In this document: piece by piece, positions 22,937 through 36,953 of the stretch | Layout: each line of letters begins with the position of its first letter | Position numbering within the stretch: position 1 is the stretch's first letter | Source of the DNA: Ziziphus jujuba | Lineage: Eukaryota; Streptophyta; Magnoliopsida; Rosales; Rhamnaceae | DNA: 64,000 nt | Direction of reading: 5' to 3' | Assembly (NCBI RefSeq): GCF_031755915.1 | Contig: NC_083386.1 | Location: 7,750,001 to 7,814,000, forward strand | Translations under genes and position numbers: made by a program | Notes under the pieces: generated by a model | What the model was told of the DNA's origin: nothing | The model's input: only the letters and a program-made list of their open reading frames with translations | The model's database searches: none

Positions 22937-25389
22937 TAAATAAATAAAAAAAGTCAAAAAAAAGTAAAAGACGTATGCATGGATTTGGTCTGACGATAAA
23001 ACCATGGAAACAGACTTTTAGATTATGATTCTACCATGTCTAAATGATATTTCATTAGTTTTTAATATAAAATATATCTATAATTCAAGAAAAAAGATAA
23101 AAAGGCAAATATATATATATATATATATATTTAAAGAGGACAAAAAGAAAGGTGATTCGATGTAAGTGGATACATGACTTGTGGGTCCCGTCAGATATTT
23201 TATTTTATTTTGGTCTCCAATTACTCATGGCTTTCCTCACATCACACGAGGTAAAATGGCTAGCTATTAAAAAAATCTCATAGAGTATCTCCTGTATGAG
23301 TTATATTTTCAATAATAATTTGATGAATATGGTAAACGTAAACAATTTTGTCACTCTAATATTACTTTTTCAACAATGATAAAGTTTATTTACTAAACAA
23401 TTTGATAATATTAAAGTGTTTTATTTTTTTATTCACTTAGATTACATATATAAACCATAATATATTATATGTATCATTTGGTAAATATTTTTAATAAATA
23501 TTTTAATGTTTATAACATTTTTATTATTTTTTATAAATATATATATATATATATTTTAAATATAATTTAAAGGTATTAAATAAATTTGTCATATATCAAC
23601 ATATATTTTAATTTGTTAATATATTAATGTAAATTATTATTTATAAATGAATTTTTGAAAAAATAAATTTAATTTAATATAAACAAATTAAATATTGACA
23701 GATTGTAATTCATATCCGTGTTGATAGATTTACCCTAGCAATATTCGTTAAACAAAAAAAAAAAAAAATCACTAACTCAACATCCATTTATCATTCTTTG
23801 GTGATATGAAATTATTAATATTCCTAAAACCTAAATTTCTAAAGAGTACAAATTTAATTGAAAAACTTTAAAGTTAGATTTCTTCAAATAATGATCAGTT
23901 AGAATTCCCTATCTCCACATAAAAGATAAAGTATATATTTATTTCATATAGTTTGTTTTATTTTTATAAAAAAAAAATCTATTTTAAACAAAATAAAAAT
24001 GAAATTTCATTAAGGTTGAATCTAAAATCTAAAAATGTATTTTTAGCTGCTTTTCAATTGAACCTTGTCTACAAACACAATTCTCTTACCTACCTTGGAT
24101 GGTTTGTCAGTTTGGCTTTGTCCCTAAATATATTCCCAGCTGGAATTATTGGTTAACTTGGTCTATCTACTTGGCATTATCAAACTTTTTCTATTGAAAA
24201 ACAAAAAAAGCATTGCCAAACTTTTTCTTTGTTGGGAATATCGTAGGTCTCAAACTATAAAGAAAAGTACAAAGAAACAAACCGATGAACACACATGATC
24301 AATTTGGCATTATGTGTCAAAATTGAGGGTTATATTACTTTTAAAAGAAAAGTTTTAAGAAATCAAATCAAAACACTATCCAAAATACAGAAGTTGTAAC
24401 TTTTATAAGTATATTCTAAAAGGATTGATGAAGAAAGAACGAAGACAAACGAAATCCATTGCTTTCAATAATTGAGACCTAGAAGAAACTTTCTCAATCC
24501 ATATCAATACTTAATAGATAAGGATTTTATGTGTCTTTTTTTTTTTCTATTTTTTTTCTATTTTTATTTTTATCCTATACGTGATAGAATATTACCTTCT
24601 TTTTTTTTTTTTTTTTTTTTGCCTAAACTTAGATTTATTTTTTTCTTTATTAATGATTTTATATAAAATAATATCATATCTTTAGTATACGAGGAGGAAA
24701 GATCCTTATTTAATTTCTAATTTCTAGTACTTATCCTACATACAAAAGTTTAAGCATTAATTATATATCATCAAATACACAAAACCCATCATACTAGATG
24801 TCTATTCCTTCATATATTATTAGTTTTAAACTCTCTTAGAATCAACAATTATAGATTCCATTCAAAGTTAGATCATGATATGTTTTTAATTATATATGGG
24901 TTAAAAATACTTTGCACTTTTACATAATTTTATATGATTATTTTTATTTTGCACCCCGATTTTATAAAAATTGCCACATTGAATCCAAATAATTTTTTTT
25001 CTCTCTTACTTTTACAATTGATAACAGAGACCTTCAAAAGAATTAGGAAAAAGACACTATGTGCAAATTGCGTGCCTTTTAATGCATGGTATTTTGGAAA
25101 ATGAAATTACGTCTGTTTTTTTTTAGCTCAAGATGGTACACTTAATTTTATAATTAAAAAAAATGCACGTCAATTTTTTTTTTAATAAAAAAAAGTTAAT
25201 ACACTTAATTTTGTTTTTTCTCTTTCCAAATACATTTCATTTTGTTTCATTAATAAGTTACATAGCTCGTCAATTCATTGCAATAAAGATATATTGTTTT
25301 TTTAAATTTAAATAAAGATATATGTTGATTCACTTATCCAAAATTCCAGTTTATAATATACATAGTATACACATATTCTACAATAACGA
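22937..25389. other. Intergenic, very AT-rich
   Basis: No gene recognised. (TA)n tracts near 23110 and 23538; poly-T near 24601. Confidence 0.5.
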
Positions 25390-25791
25390 AGTATTTGGAC
25401 AGTAGTAAAGTTAGTAGGAATTTAAAATTTTATAGGAAAGTGAAATTTTTTCCTATTTGGATAATTTTTAAGATAAGAAATTTATGGGTCCTAGTGGAAA
25501 ATAAATCTTGTACGGTAAGAAACTGACAGGAAAAATGAATCCTACTAAAGAGATGTCATTCTAAAATTTTATGAGAAACTGATATTACTTATTTTTTTTT
25601 AAATATAATTTTATCTTTTAATTTTAATATATAAATTTATTTAATTATTTGTAAGTTCTATTTTCTTCTATAATTAACCAAACACTGTAAAAAGAATCCT
25701 AAAAAAATTTATTGTCAGAAAACTGAATTCCAAAAAATTAATTTTCAAAAATTAATTTTCTTAAATATTTTTCTTTTTACCAAACATCCCA
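25390..25791. mobile_element. MITE copy A (about 400 bp)
   Basis: This sequence has a close relative at 41802-42203. Shared landmarks in order are TATTTGGATAATTTTTAA, TTTATGRGTYCTAGT-GAAAATAAATCT, AAATATAATTTTATCTTTTA and TTTATTTAATTATTT. The ends are weak inverted repeats: GTATTTGGA on the left, GGGATGTTTGGTAAAAAG as the reverse complement on the right. It has no ORF. Confidence 0.7.
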
Positions 25792-27867
25792 TAAATGATG
25801 CAAGAGCCGTCTCACTATTTTTTTTCCTTCATTTTTTAATATAATTTTATTCAATTCTAAGTTATATGCATCGCATAATTGAGAGAATGAAATCTCAGCA
25901 ATAGCAATAGGAAGAATATATTGAAAAGAATCTTCACACTACACTGTAATTTCTTAAAAAAAAAAAAAAAGAAAAAAAAGAAAATGAAAAGGCCCTTTTT
26001 TTTTGGGCTAAATAAAATGAAAAAAGAAAAAAAGAAAAAAGAAAAAGGCCTTAGAACATTGAAGATGTTAACCATCCAATAGATGCAATCATAGACAGAC
26101 CTAGGTAAGGCCAGTGGGGCACGTGTCCCCCTCAGATTTTTTTCATTTTTCATTTTTTCTTAATATATTTTTTGCTATTTATTATATCATCCTTAAAAGT
26201 CTAAGAAAATGCCCTGCTCTTTGTGTATCCGCCACCCCTACTCCACTCTCACACGTTTTTCCTTTTCTTTTACATTTACTTTTTTGATATATTTTTCTCA
26301 CTTATGAATGTATATATATTTATTCATTTCTCTCATATATATATATATATATATATATTCATAATCAGTTATTACAATTATAATATATTGATACTATTTC
26401 AACAATATGCTTACTTAACTTTTAATTTAAATAAATATTTATATACAAATATAATTATTCAATGCAATCGATTAATAATAAATAATATTTATAACATAAT
26501 ATTCTAATTTAACTTTTGTTACAATTAATAGAATTTAAGTTGCAACTTTTTATTTTTAATTACACACTTTTTCTATTATTATTATTTTTTTTAAGTTTTC
26601 AACTACTTTACTTGTTTAAAACCTAACAAAATCAAGACTTTGTTTTTTAATTTCCTCAATGACTGTGTTTATTTTATTTTTGATAGATTTGCAATCAATT
26701 TATTATGCATTTCCAATGAAATTCATATTTCTCTACCAAAAAAAGTTTAAAAAAACTAAAAGATTAATTCTTAATTCAATTTTTAATTAGTTGGAGGACA
26801 AATATTTCCCACACCGTAAATTAACATAATCAAATATATAATGATGCTTCCGTGAACAAATTTTTTGGGTCCGTCACAAGATGCATTTCAACAGAATTTA
26901 AAGTATTCTTTTTGACTTTTTCGTAAAAGAATGCAATATTGTAGCCATATATGAAATCTTTCTTTAGAACACCAAATTAATGTGTCATTAATTAATTTAT
27001 TCATTCATATCCGATACTATTTAATTTTGTAATTAATGTATTTTAACAATTTGTATTCTTCATTTGTAAATAACTTGATGCATACAGTATTTCTGTTAAA
27101 AAAAATACAGGTCATTGACTAAAAGAAGAAAAATCATGGTTAGCTCTTTGATATTATTAGGTTTAGAAAATCCTGAAGATTCCATAAAAGCCAAGGAATT
27201 TACCTAAATACTAAGAAAGGAAAAGGTGCGTAATGGGTGAAAATGGAAATAAATAATAATACAAGGGTGAGATTGCAAAAAGCAATTTCAATGGGAAATA
27301 GAGACGTTAGTTCTTAGGTGTGTTTTACTGCCGGCCTCTTCAAAAACTCTTTTTTTTTTTTTTTTTTTTGGTTGGGTTTTTCCACAAAGAGCATATTCCA
27401 ACTATATATATATTGGATGTGCATATCTGCATGTCAACCTCTTCTCCTGCTTCTTTCAAATTTCAATCTCCTTTCCAATTTCTTCAAAATCTCTTCTTTT
27501 TATTTTATTTTTATTTTTATTAAAAAAGAAAATCTTTTTTCTACAAAAATCTTCCAAACCAATCCTCAAAAGATCTAACCAACCCAAATTTTCAATTTTC
27601 ATCTTCAAATTTAGTTAGAATTCTCACAATCCTTGAATCTCTCCCCCTAAATCTCGCTTACCCATATCTCTATATATCTCAAACAGCAAAACCCAGAGTG
27701 TAAATTTCTCACCTTTACATTAAAAAAAAAAAAAAAAAAAAAAACCAAGAACTCTGTTTCTCTCTCTTTCTTTCTTTTTATTTTTATTTTTAATTTTATT
27801 TTATTTTAATTTTTTTAACCAAAGCTTCGTTTTTTTTTTAAATCACAGAGTTGTTTATTTCCTGACA
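25792..27867. other. Intergenic, low-complexity; 5' region of the NT-C2 gene at the end
   Basis: No gene recognised. A near-palindrome, GGGGCACGTGTCCCC, lies at about 26116-26130 beside ACCTAGGTAAGGCCAG and may belong to an unidentified repeat. The last 200 bases probably hold the promoter and 5' UTR of the downstream gene: a TATA-like TCTATATATCTC at about 27668, then pyrimidine-rich and poly-A tracts. Confidence 0.45.
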
Positions 27868-30800
27868 ATGGTGGTGAAGATGATAAGGTGGCCTCCATGG
27901 CCTCCTCTGTTGTCGAAGAAATTTGAAGTGCGAATTTTGGTTAAACGGCTGAAAGGATTGGACATGGGAGGAGAGTTTGAGGGAGAGAGAAAAGTGGGTG
28001 TTGAGTTGAAGTGGAAGGGCCAAAAGGGTATGGGTTTGGGTTCTCTGAGACGCTCGGTGAAGAGGAACTTCACTAAAGAGAGCGATGTTTCCGATGATGG
28101 GGTGGTCGAATGGGACGAAGAGTTTCAGAGTTTGTGTAATTTTTCGGGTCCCAAGGAGGGTTTGTTTTATCCATGGGACCTCACATTCACGGTCTTCACA
28201 GTGAGTATAATTTTGTTTTTTAGTTGTTTATTTTTGTTTGGATGGGAAGAAAGTTGATGGTTTTTCTTGCCTTGATCTTGGTGGATGTGCTTGACTTTTG
28301 ATAAAAGAAGGAATGGTTCTTCTCTTTAAAAAAAAATATATATATATATATATGTTTTATTTATTTAGGATGGTTGTGCATGGATTAAGAAAATAATGGA
28401 TTAAAAAATATATATATATATATATTTTTTTTTACTGTTTTTAACTTATGGTTTTATTTCATTTTCTGGGCTTCGCTTGTTTCTCGACGCAAAGGGAATT
28501 TTCTTTTACATGGTATTGATAGATAATTTCTATTAGTTATTTATGTTTTCTTTACCCCTCTGTTTTTCTTGGCTGAAAATAGTTATTGCAAGAAAAGAGA
28601 ATTTTTTACGTTCTAGGCTCGTTTTGAACTTGAAATTCATAGTATCTTCTTAGTTCATGGTTTGTTTATGATTTTTGTTTTTGTGAGGTATAGTTGTTGA
28701 CATCTTTGTGGGACATACTGGGTTTTCTATCGATGAGGTTTATACTGATTTTATCTGAGATGTTGGAAAGCTTGGTCAATAACGACATATACTGGAATAT
28801 TCTTTGCTCTTCACTGTCCTTAATTTATTAATATTTAACTTTTTTTTTTTTTTTGGGTTTTATTTACATAATATTGTCTAATTTGAATGAGACAGATCCT
28901 CTAAATAGTTAATTGTAATATCAATGTATTTAGATTAACTATAAGCTTCTATTGAACTGCTTCACTGTTCTAATAATTTTTCTTGTTTCGGAATAGTGTA
29001 ATTTGTCTTCGCCTTTGCTTTACTTTTGCAAATTTATCTCTTTTCCTCCCTTCAATGCTCAGTTTACAATTTCTTTGTTATTTTCTTTTCTGAAATAGGT
29101 TAGGAAACTAGGATTGAAGAGTAGGGCCAGTGTTCTTGGAACTGCATCATTGAACCTAGCAGATCATGCTTCTTTAACCGAGCAAAAGGAGCTTGAATTC
29201 AACATTCCTCTTAATGTCCCCGGTTTCACATCCGAAAATAGTAGCTCACTAAGCGTAAGTTCAGTTAAATAGTATGTACTAAGTGTGAGACTTTACCATT
29301 TTATTCATCTCATATTTATTATGACTGGTTGTTTGTCAATTCAATTGTTTTCCGTGTTTTAGAATTTGAACATTTCCCTGATTTCAAGTTCCTTGATATT
29401 ACAGCTATGTCTCAGCATGATGGAATGGAAAACTGGTCAAGGGCTTTCAGAGACAGTGCAGGGATTAATATCAACATCACCATCACCGTTGTCATCACCA
29501 TTACCGTCACCATGTTTTCTTTCACCTCGTTATTCTGATGCTATCCCATCAGATAAAGATGAGTTTTCAGCTCTTAAAGCGGGCCTCAGAAAAGTGAAAA
29601 CTTTTAAAGAATTTGTGTCTGGTAGAAAAGTTAGAACGAAACGTTGTGAAGAAGAGGGCAGTGATGGTAGGGCTTCCATTAGAAGTGACGATGGTGCTTG
29701 CCATTATCCATGCGACACAGATTCACTTGATAATGATGCTGAGGGGGAGTTGGAGGAGAGCAAGGAGGATTTTGGTGTTAGGCATTCTGTCAGTTATGAA
29801 ACTTTGGCCCTTGCAAACTGTGCTCGGGGGTCATTCTATTCCAATGCTAATATCAATGATGAAGATGAATGTTGGGTATATTATAGCAACCGTAAATCGG
29901 ACGTTGGTTGTTCGCCTCTTGAGAATTCTAGTTCAATGGTATCTGCCCAGATTTTGCAGCAGGGATCAAAGCGAAAAATCTTGTCTTGGAAGAAAAGGAA
30001 ACTGAGCTTCAGATCTCCAAAAGCCAAAGGCGAGCCTCTCCTGAAAAAGCATTACGGAGAAGATGGTGGGGATGATATTGATTTCGATCGCAGGCAGCTT
30101 AGCTCCTCTGATGAATCCAGTTTTGGGGTAGATATTCATTCTTTTCCTGTTCTTATTCATAAGCCATGCTTACCTGTGTTCTTCATTTGATGTATAACAA
30201 ATGTTATTTTCATGCAGTGGAATTCCATGACTGGTGGATCATCTGTATCTGAATTTGGGGATGATAACTTTGCTGTGGGCAGTTGGGAGAGCAGAGAAGT
30301 AACAAGCCGCGATGGGCACTTGAAGCTACAGACGCAAGTCTTTTTTGCTTCAATTGATCAAAGAAGTGAACGTGCTGCTGGAGAGAGCGCATGTACGGCC
30401 CTTGTTGCTGTCATTGCTAATTGGTTGCAATCCAATCCTGATGAGATGCCCATCAAGTCTGAATTTGATGGCTTGATAAGAGATGGATCATCAGAGTGGA
30501 GAAACCTCTGTGAGAACGAGGTGTACATAGAGCGGTTCCCTGACAAACACTTTGATCTTGATACAGTCCTGCAATCTAAGATCCGTCCTCTTGATGTAGT
30601 CCCAGAGAAATCCTTTATTGGTTTCTTCCGACCTGAAGGTCTGGAAGAAGGTGAACTTGACTTCCTTCATGGGGCCATGTCCTTTGATAGCATATGGGAT
30701 GAGATCAGCCATTCTGCATCACATTCCTTGTCTAATGATCAATCTCCTTTGATCTACATCATTAGTTGGAACGACCATTTCTTTGTTCTAAAGGTAGAGC

Positions 30801-31285
30801 AGGATGCTTACTACATAGTTGACACTTTGGGCGAGAGGCTTTATGAGGGATGCAATCAGGCCTATGTTCTGAAATTTGACAAAGACACTGTAATCCGAAG
30901 TTTACCAAATGAGTCTCAAACATCAGATGAGAAACCTGCCACCACCACTCCGAAGGGACAAGTCAACAACTCAAAGGAAACAAAAGCTGAAGAAACTCTC
31001 TCGGTCAGCCAAAGCGAGTCAGAAAACAAAGATAAAGAAGAGGTGGTTGTTTGCAAAGGCAAGGAGTCATGCAAGGAGTACATCAAGAGCTTCTTGGCTG
31101 CAATTCCCCTAAGGGAACTGCAGGTGGATCTCAAGAAGGGCTTAATGGCATCAACGCCAATTCATCACCGTCTACAAATCGAATTCCACTACACCGAATT
31201 CCTTCAACCCATGTCTGAATATTCAATGAAAGAACTGACAGCAGAAGCACCAGCAACAATGGAAATGGCACTGGCAGTTGCATAG
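27868..31285 (+). CDS. NT-C2 (EEIG1/EHBP1 N-terminal) domain protein
   Basis: Four exons join in phase 0: 27868-28200, 29099-29254, 29405-30127 and 30218-31285, giving 759 residues. Donors and acceptors are ACA|GTGAGT, ATAG|GTTAGG, AGC|GTAAGT, ACAG|CTATGT, GGG|GTAGAT and GCAG|TGGAAT. Residues 8 to about 155 form an NT-C2 domain: FEVRILVKRLKGLD, VGVELKWKGQK, TFTVF-TVRKLGLKSRASVLGTASLNLADHA, ELEFNIPL. This is a C2-like module thought to bind membranes or the cytoskeleton. A disordered Ser/Asp-rich middle holds a basic stretch (KRKILSWKKRKLSFRSPKAK). A conserved C-terminal half follows (VFFASIDQRSERAAGESACTALVAVIANWL, IYIISWNDHFFVLKVEQDAYYIVDTLGERLYEGC) that occurs only in plant members. PMI1, which acts in chloroplast and nuclear movement, also has an NT-C2 domain, but this protein belongs to a different, uncharacterised group. 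Function unknown. Confidence 0.9.
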
Positions 31286-32747
31286 TGTTGACTTCATTGT
31301 TCTGATCCATTTTGTATATCTTTTTTTTGGTGGAGTTTGTGGGGGAAATGGATCCAAACAAGAGATCATTTTCCAGTACTGCTCTTCTTCTCATTTTTGT
31401 GTTTGTAAATCTCGGGAAAGGGAAGTAATTCCCTTTCCTTTGTCCGATTTATAGCGCCTTCATTTGTCTAATTTGTTCGATTCCCCTACTCCTATAAGGA
31501 TGAGAATTTAAATGAGAATTCTCAGACCGCTAATTTTATTTTAACTTTGATAGAATCTCTTAAAATAAAGAACTTGCAGACAAAAGCAAAGACAGAAAAT
31601 CAAGAAATGTTTATTTTTTCTATGGATTTGTTTGGTAATGCGCATGCTCACCTTTGTATTTCCAAGATGTTTTTGGTCAAATAAGCTAAATGACAAAAGT
31701 ATTTACGAATAGCTTTTGGTAATTATGGTAGAATAACTATGGGTGATATCCTTGCACACGCCAAGAAAGTATGTTTCACTAGTCAATGGTTATCTGGTCA
31801 TGTTGGTCGTCATCATCATCATCATATCACATCCCATATGTTTAAGACACATACTTTTTGATAAAAATTAAAATTTGTTGCTTTTGATACGTTCTTTAAT
31901 GTTTAGAATCTGGAAAAGCTTAGACAGGGAAGAAAAATTATTTTGACAATATATATATATATACATATATAAAGACTCTTTATATATGTATATATATCAA
32001 TCCATAATTTTCAAATGTGAAATTAACATCTCCTAGTATTTGAATTAATGTTGGAAAATTGTATGGAAAAGCTTAGATGTTAATTTGACAGAATATTTCT
32101 CCACAGAAAAGTTCAGTATTTAAAGGTTTGAAAAGTTCAGAATATTTGCCAAAGACTTCAACTTCGTACGTGTAGTTCAAAGAAAATGGTGAAGGAAAAT
32201 AAAACACAAAAACAGAAAGGACAAAAAAAAAAAAAAAAAAAGGATCGAGAATTTGAATGTCCTAAGAATTTGAATTTGCGAATTGGCAGATAACTTTTTA
32301 ATTCTTTTCCTGGTCATTCTTAGTATCGGATTTGAATTTACAAATTCAATTTCATGTGTATTTAAAAGAAAATGGTGAAGAAAAATAAAAACACACAAAA
32401 AATAAAAAAAACAGATCAAGAATTTTAATTTGCAAATTGGTAGATAGCTTTTTATTCTTTTCCTGGTCATCATTCTTAGTATCAAATATAATCTTGAAGC
32501 TTGAACATTTCATCCACGGAGAATTGCAGATACACAGATTGCGTATCCCGATGCTGAATTGACAATAGCAAATATTGGATATGAAAAATAAATAAATAAA
32601 AATTGATGAAGATATAATAATCAACCAATCATTCACCATTCCAGGTGTGAACAAATGCAGAGGCCTTCCTCTTGCAATTTGATCATGATCAGTTAAAAAA
32701 AGAAACGATAAGCTATTCATTTTAGGATAACATAAAGGCTTGAAAAC
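31286..32747. other. 3' regions of two convergent genes and spacer
   Basis: Contains the 3' UTR of the NT-C2 gene and probably the 3' UTR of the nucleotidase on the opposite strand. Two diverged copies of a roughly 150-bp block (AAGAAAATGGTGAAGRAAAATAAAA ... TTTTATTCTTTTCCTGGTCAT) occur at about 32178-32320 and 32365-32470, so the spacer includes a tandem duplication. No other gene seen. Confidence 0.55.
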
Positions 32748-35700
32748 TTAATCACCGCCATTCGAACAGAGCTCAGAAACAAGCTTGACTACTCCAGACA
32801 TAGGTGCATCATTCTGCATGAAAATCACATAGAATGTTAAAACTGCAGGTTACCTTAGTATGAAGGACATTTTTAGGTTACCAAATTTGTTTAACAAAAT
32901 TTTAGATACCAAGTATTTAGTTCCATTTTTATAAGTGGTTCTCATTTATTGATTAACAACTAAGATATTACCACATAATCTGGACTCCAAAAGTATAAAT
33001 TATGTACATATCCTATTACCCTTTTCTTGTTTTCGTTTTCTTCATTCCAAGTTGACAATGAAAGTATTATCATTATCAGGGAAATAATCTTTTCCAAATT
33101 GTATGCTCTGTCCCAAATCTCTATATGAATGAGAATTCTGTCGGCCTAGATCTTACATTATCTTTGATGCCTTGGATGCTGCATACGTTAACAATAGCAT
33201 AATGACAAAACTTATCTGAAACCCGATCACTGCCAAAAAAGATAAATCCCTATGGTATTCTGATTGTTACAAATCCGCTCCTATGTTGCTCAATATAGTT
33301 AGATAAACATCAGCGTCTAGTTTATAACAGCAGTCATGCTCTGGACAGATATATTAACAAGGATATTGGGACAGCTAAAATAAGGCAACCGAAAATCTAT
33401 TCAAGGCATTCAGCTCACCAGGTAAACAATATCAAAGGCTTTGCGATAGCTATCAAGAGAACTTTCAATATTGTCGTTCCTGAAACACCAGTTTATAAAA
33501 TTCAGCAACTAAAGCAATTTATAAACCAAGCTTTTCTCCATTTGAAAGGAGACACAATTTCTAGAAATTACAGAAACTACATACCAGGCAGAGCTAACAA
33601 AACATGTGCTTCTCATAACAAGACGTTAAAAGAGAGAAACCTTTGCACACTTTCAGATGTGAATCATGGCAACAAGCAAGATCAAAGGTTTCCTAACACC
33701 ATTCCCTTGGTACCTGGTACTGATTCATTGGTGTTCTTTACATCATTCCCCAAGTTGAGCCATTAGTTTCCCTGTTTGAACCCTATACCCACTTAAACAA
33801 TCGTATGAAATTGAGATTTTGGGCTCTCCTCCAATGTTTAAGCCTCTAATATTTATCTTAGTTATAAAAATGTTAATAACATGTATTTCCATTTAATTAT
33901 CAGTTATCACATGTATTCTCTTTCTAGTGCAATTAAGTTAAAACAATTAAAGGGTGAAGAATACTACTCAGGAAGAAACTTGATGTGACATATAGCAATA
34001 AGATGACTGTGTTTAAGCTAACCTGTGTTTGAGCTAACCTGCTAAAAGCCTAAAACACATAATCCAAACTAGGAAAATGGGGCAGTTTCTAAGTTTAGAG
34101 AACAAAAGTGGATTGGATATCAATCATATAGTCTAGAAATTTCAAAACCTCAGATAAGTGCAGAATTGGGATAAAGATACTCTAACACCTTCTGCAAAAA
34201 CAAGATTTATACAGGGATTTTGGAAATGTTATGGATACTTCAAAGCAGTTGCATTATAGGTAAGTGAACATAAATACAAATAAGTTACTTTTAGAGCCTT
34301 ATTAAATTGTTATGATATGTACTTACAGAAATCCAACAGAAATTCTAGTCTCGTAGTTCAAACCATCAGACATTCCCAAGTCACCAATGTGGTCACCCAG
34401 AAGTAGCACATTGGTTCTTAATTTTACTGAGGCATTGTCATCAGTTGGCTGATCTCTATAACCCAATCGATCATGAAGAGGAGCAGCCATATCAAGGGCA
34501 TGTTCATTTTTATTTAGACTATGAATCGTTTTGCCTGTGTATAAATAGTAAAAGTAAAATAAGATCTCTGCATTATTCCACCATCATCATGAATAAGATT
34601 TATGCGAAACAGAAAAAGAGTTTGCATTCATCAATCAAGGGAAGAGAGGGGTGTTATATCAAAATTACTAATGTAAATATGCAATAATAATAAAAAGAGT
34701 TATGTTTCTCTTTCCAAAACCAGGATCAAAGACAGAGAAACTACCTATCATCTTTTTCATATGGATAAAGCACTTAGAAAAGAATTAAAAGAAAGGGGGG
34801 GGGGGGGGGGGGGGGGGGAGCTTTGCTCGTTACAAAAACTGAATTTTATAAACCATTCACTTCACTTCAATTTGACTCCATTACTCTTGCTATGTGAAAG
34901 ACAAAGCTTATATTTATAGAATAAATAAATTAAATAATATAAATAAGAGAAAATTGTATGTTAGTCCCATCAAACAAATCATTTGCCCAACAAAATTTCG
35001 GTTGTATCGTGACATGAAATATGCTTTTGCAATGGAAATAGAATACTATAATTCACTCTTTTCTTTACAGTGTGAGAAGGATTAGTCATTAGAACCTTTA
35101 AAAGATACCAGGACACCCTTTTCATCAAATACCATGCGGTTTGATACAATTTTCACATTTTTGAAAGATCTGTGAAGCTTCTGTCTCAGGACCTGGTACA
35201 AAGGGAAGATTGGACAACAAAGCATAAAATAGATACAAATCAGATACACAAAGTAACATAATTGTAAAATATGCCAAAACAATGCAAATTTATCAAACTA
35301 ACCTCCTCTATGATATCTGCAAGTCCAGCAGAAAAAATAAGAATGGGAATGTCCCTTTTCTGCAAGATTGAGAACCAGTAATTGTAAGCCGAGCTTAGTG
35401 ACAATGACCTAGTAATTAGGGCATCAACATTGTGGGTAGTCAACAATCATATATATATATATATAGCTCTTCAAACAATACCAAAAGTCAAAAGATCACA
35501 TTCTCTTCCTCAGAGGCATAGTTATCCATTTAGGAAATTATTGTTCGCTATATCATCCAAGTAAAATAAGATTTTACCTCCAAAAATTCAAATAGTTCAA
35601 CAACACCCTCCCTAAAAGCAATTGTGGAAGTAGCAACAGAATGCTCTATGGCCTCATATGTGAGGCCTCCCTCAATCAGAAGACCATGTGTCTTTCCCCA

Positions 35701-36953
35701 CCTGCATCAATTCAACAAGTAGTTTAAATATTTAAATACAGTCAGACCAAATAAACAAGTACAAATAACTGTAACATACCACTCTTCCATGAGTTTGGTT
35801 TTCTCCTCAATCGGAATTGTTGGTGAGAATTCTAATGGATGATAATATTCATATAATTCCCGCCTTTTGATATCATATTCTGGATTTCCCTGTCGTAAAA
35901 GACCATGACTGCCTACGCTTGTTATTGAAGAAAATTGGAAGGATATACTACTACAAACTCAGAGGTAGAAGGAAATAGATAACTAAAAGATCATGTAAAC
36001 ACATGGAGAACTTACTTTGTCCCCTACAGCCATTGACCCAGTACCTTGTTAGAGTGGCATCAAAATCTGCAATTACCTGAGATAATGAATACAAATCTTC
36101 ATTCTACAGTTGCTTCACCAAGTAATTCAAGAATAAAGAATAAAACCAAACCAAACAAATAAACAAAAACATTTGTGAGAATCAGTGACCATGACAGTAG
36201 CAACTGCAACACAACGACCCAAAAAAGAAAGTGCATAGCCTAAAGTTGACACTACAAATTGACCAATCTAATAAATAAATAAACAGACAAATAATAAAAA
36301 ATAAAAAACCCTGAGCAATCCAAGAATTGTTGCAGACTTCCCACCCACAGCACAGCACATCCCCCCCCCCCCCCCCCCCCCACATGCCTCTTCATACACC
36401 CACAATGCAGAGTACAAAGAAATGCAACATAATCAATTCTTCATGAAAACTTGGCTTACTAAAAACACGAAATTAGACATCCGAACAAGAAATTAGAAAT
36501 TTTAGAAAGGAGTACAGAAAGCAACCTGGAGTTTTACCGGACCCGCCTTACGAATTAAAGAGATTTTCTTATCCAAAAGCTCACCATCACCCACCACCAC
36601 CGCCACCTCAGAAGAAGAAGCCTCGGAAACACCATTTCCCTCCATTTCCATACGATCTCTGAACCCACCACTGCAAATCCAAACCCTGCAAAAACCGATC
36701 AAAGAAAAATGAAAAAAAAAAAAAAATCGAAACTTGGATAAAGTGGGAGCATTTAAAGGTGAGAGAATTGAGGTACATAGGGGTTAAAGAGTAATACAGC
36801 ATGAAACAAAAAAGAGCTGCGAAATCGAGGAGATCAGAAATAGAGACATCACCTTGGAGTGAAATGGGGAGGAAGAGAAATGAAGCAGTGATTACGAAGA
36901 AAGCTTGAGCTTGTAGGAATGGTTTTGAAGATGCTATGGAACCTGTTACTCAT
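32748..36953 (-). CDS. Pyrimidine/cytosolic-III type 5'-nucleotidase (HAD superfamily)
   Basis: Ten exons on the minus strand join into 355 residues: 36953-36853, 36685-36526, 36076-36016, 35912-35780, 35701-35578, 35359-35303, 35192-35096, 34534-34327, 33479-33419 and 32813-32748. All phases agree. HAD motif I is VIADFDATLTRYW, with nucleophile Asp91 and acid/base Asp93. Next come the UMPH-1 family words NGCRGQSSHGLL, EEWWGKTHGLLIEGG and YEAIEHS. Motif II is IFSAGLADII (Ser203) and the metal-binding motif is GDHIGDLGMSDG (from 291). The family dephosphorylates pyrimidine nucleoside monophosphates such as CMP/UMP, using Mg2+, in nucleotide salvage and turnover. Residues 1-60 form an extra Ser/Arg/Phe-rich leader that may be an organelle transit peptide; a shorter start is the Met in DRMEMEGN. 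Introns contain a 24-G and a 21-C run. Exon 4 has two acceptors 4 bp apart. Confidence 0.92.
34795..34818. repeat. Poly-G run inside a nucleotidase intron
   Basis: 24 consecutive G in the intron between exons 7 and 8. Read on the gene's strand this is a C run. Confidence 0.95.
36361..36381. repeat. Poly-C run inside a nucleotidase intron
   Basis: 21 consecutive C in the intron between exons 2 and 3; it is a G run on the transcribed gene's strand. Confidence 0.95.

Noticed and set aside
26100..26240. Possible hAT or retrotransposon fragment around GGGGCACGTGTCCCC
   Set aside because: Only a short suggestive word; no coding remnant or terminal structure could be tied to it.
30210..31134. Minus-strand ORFs opposite the NT-C2 gene
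   Set aside because: Shadows of the well-supported plus-strand exon 4.
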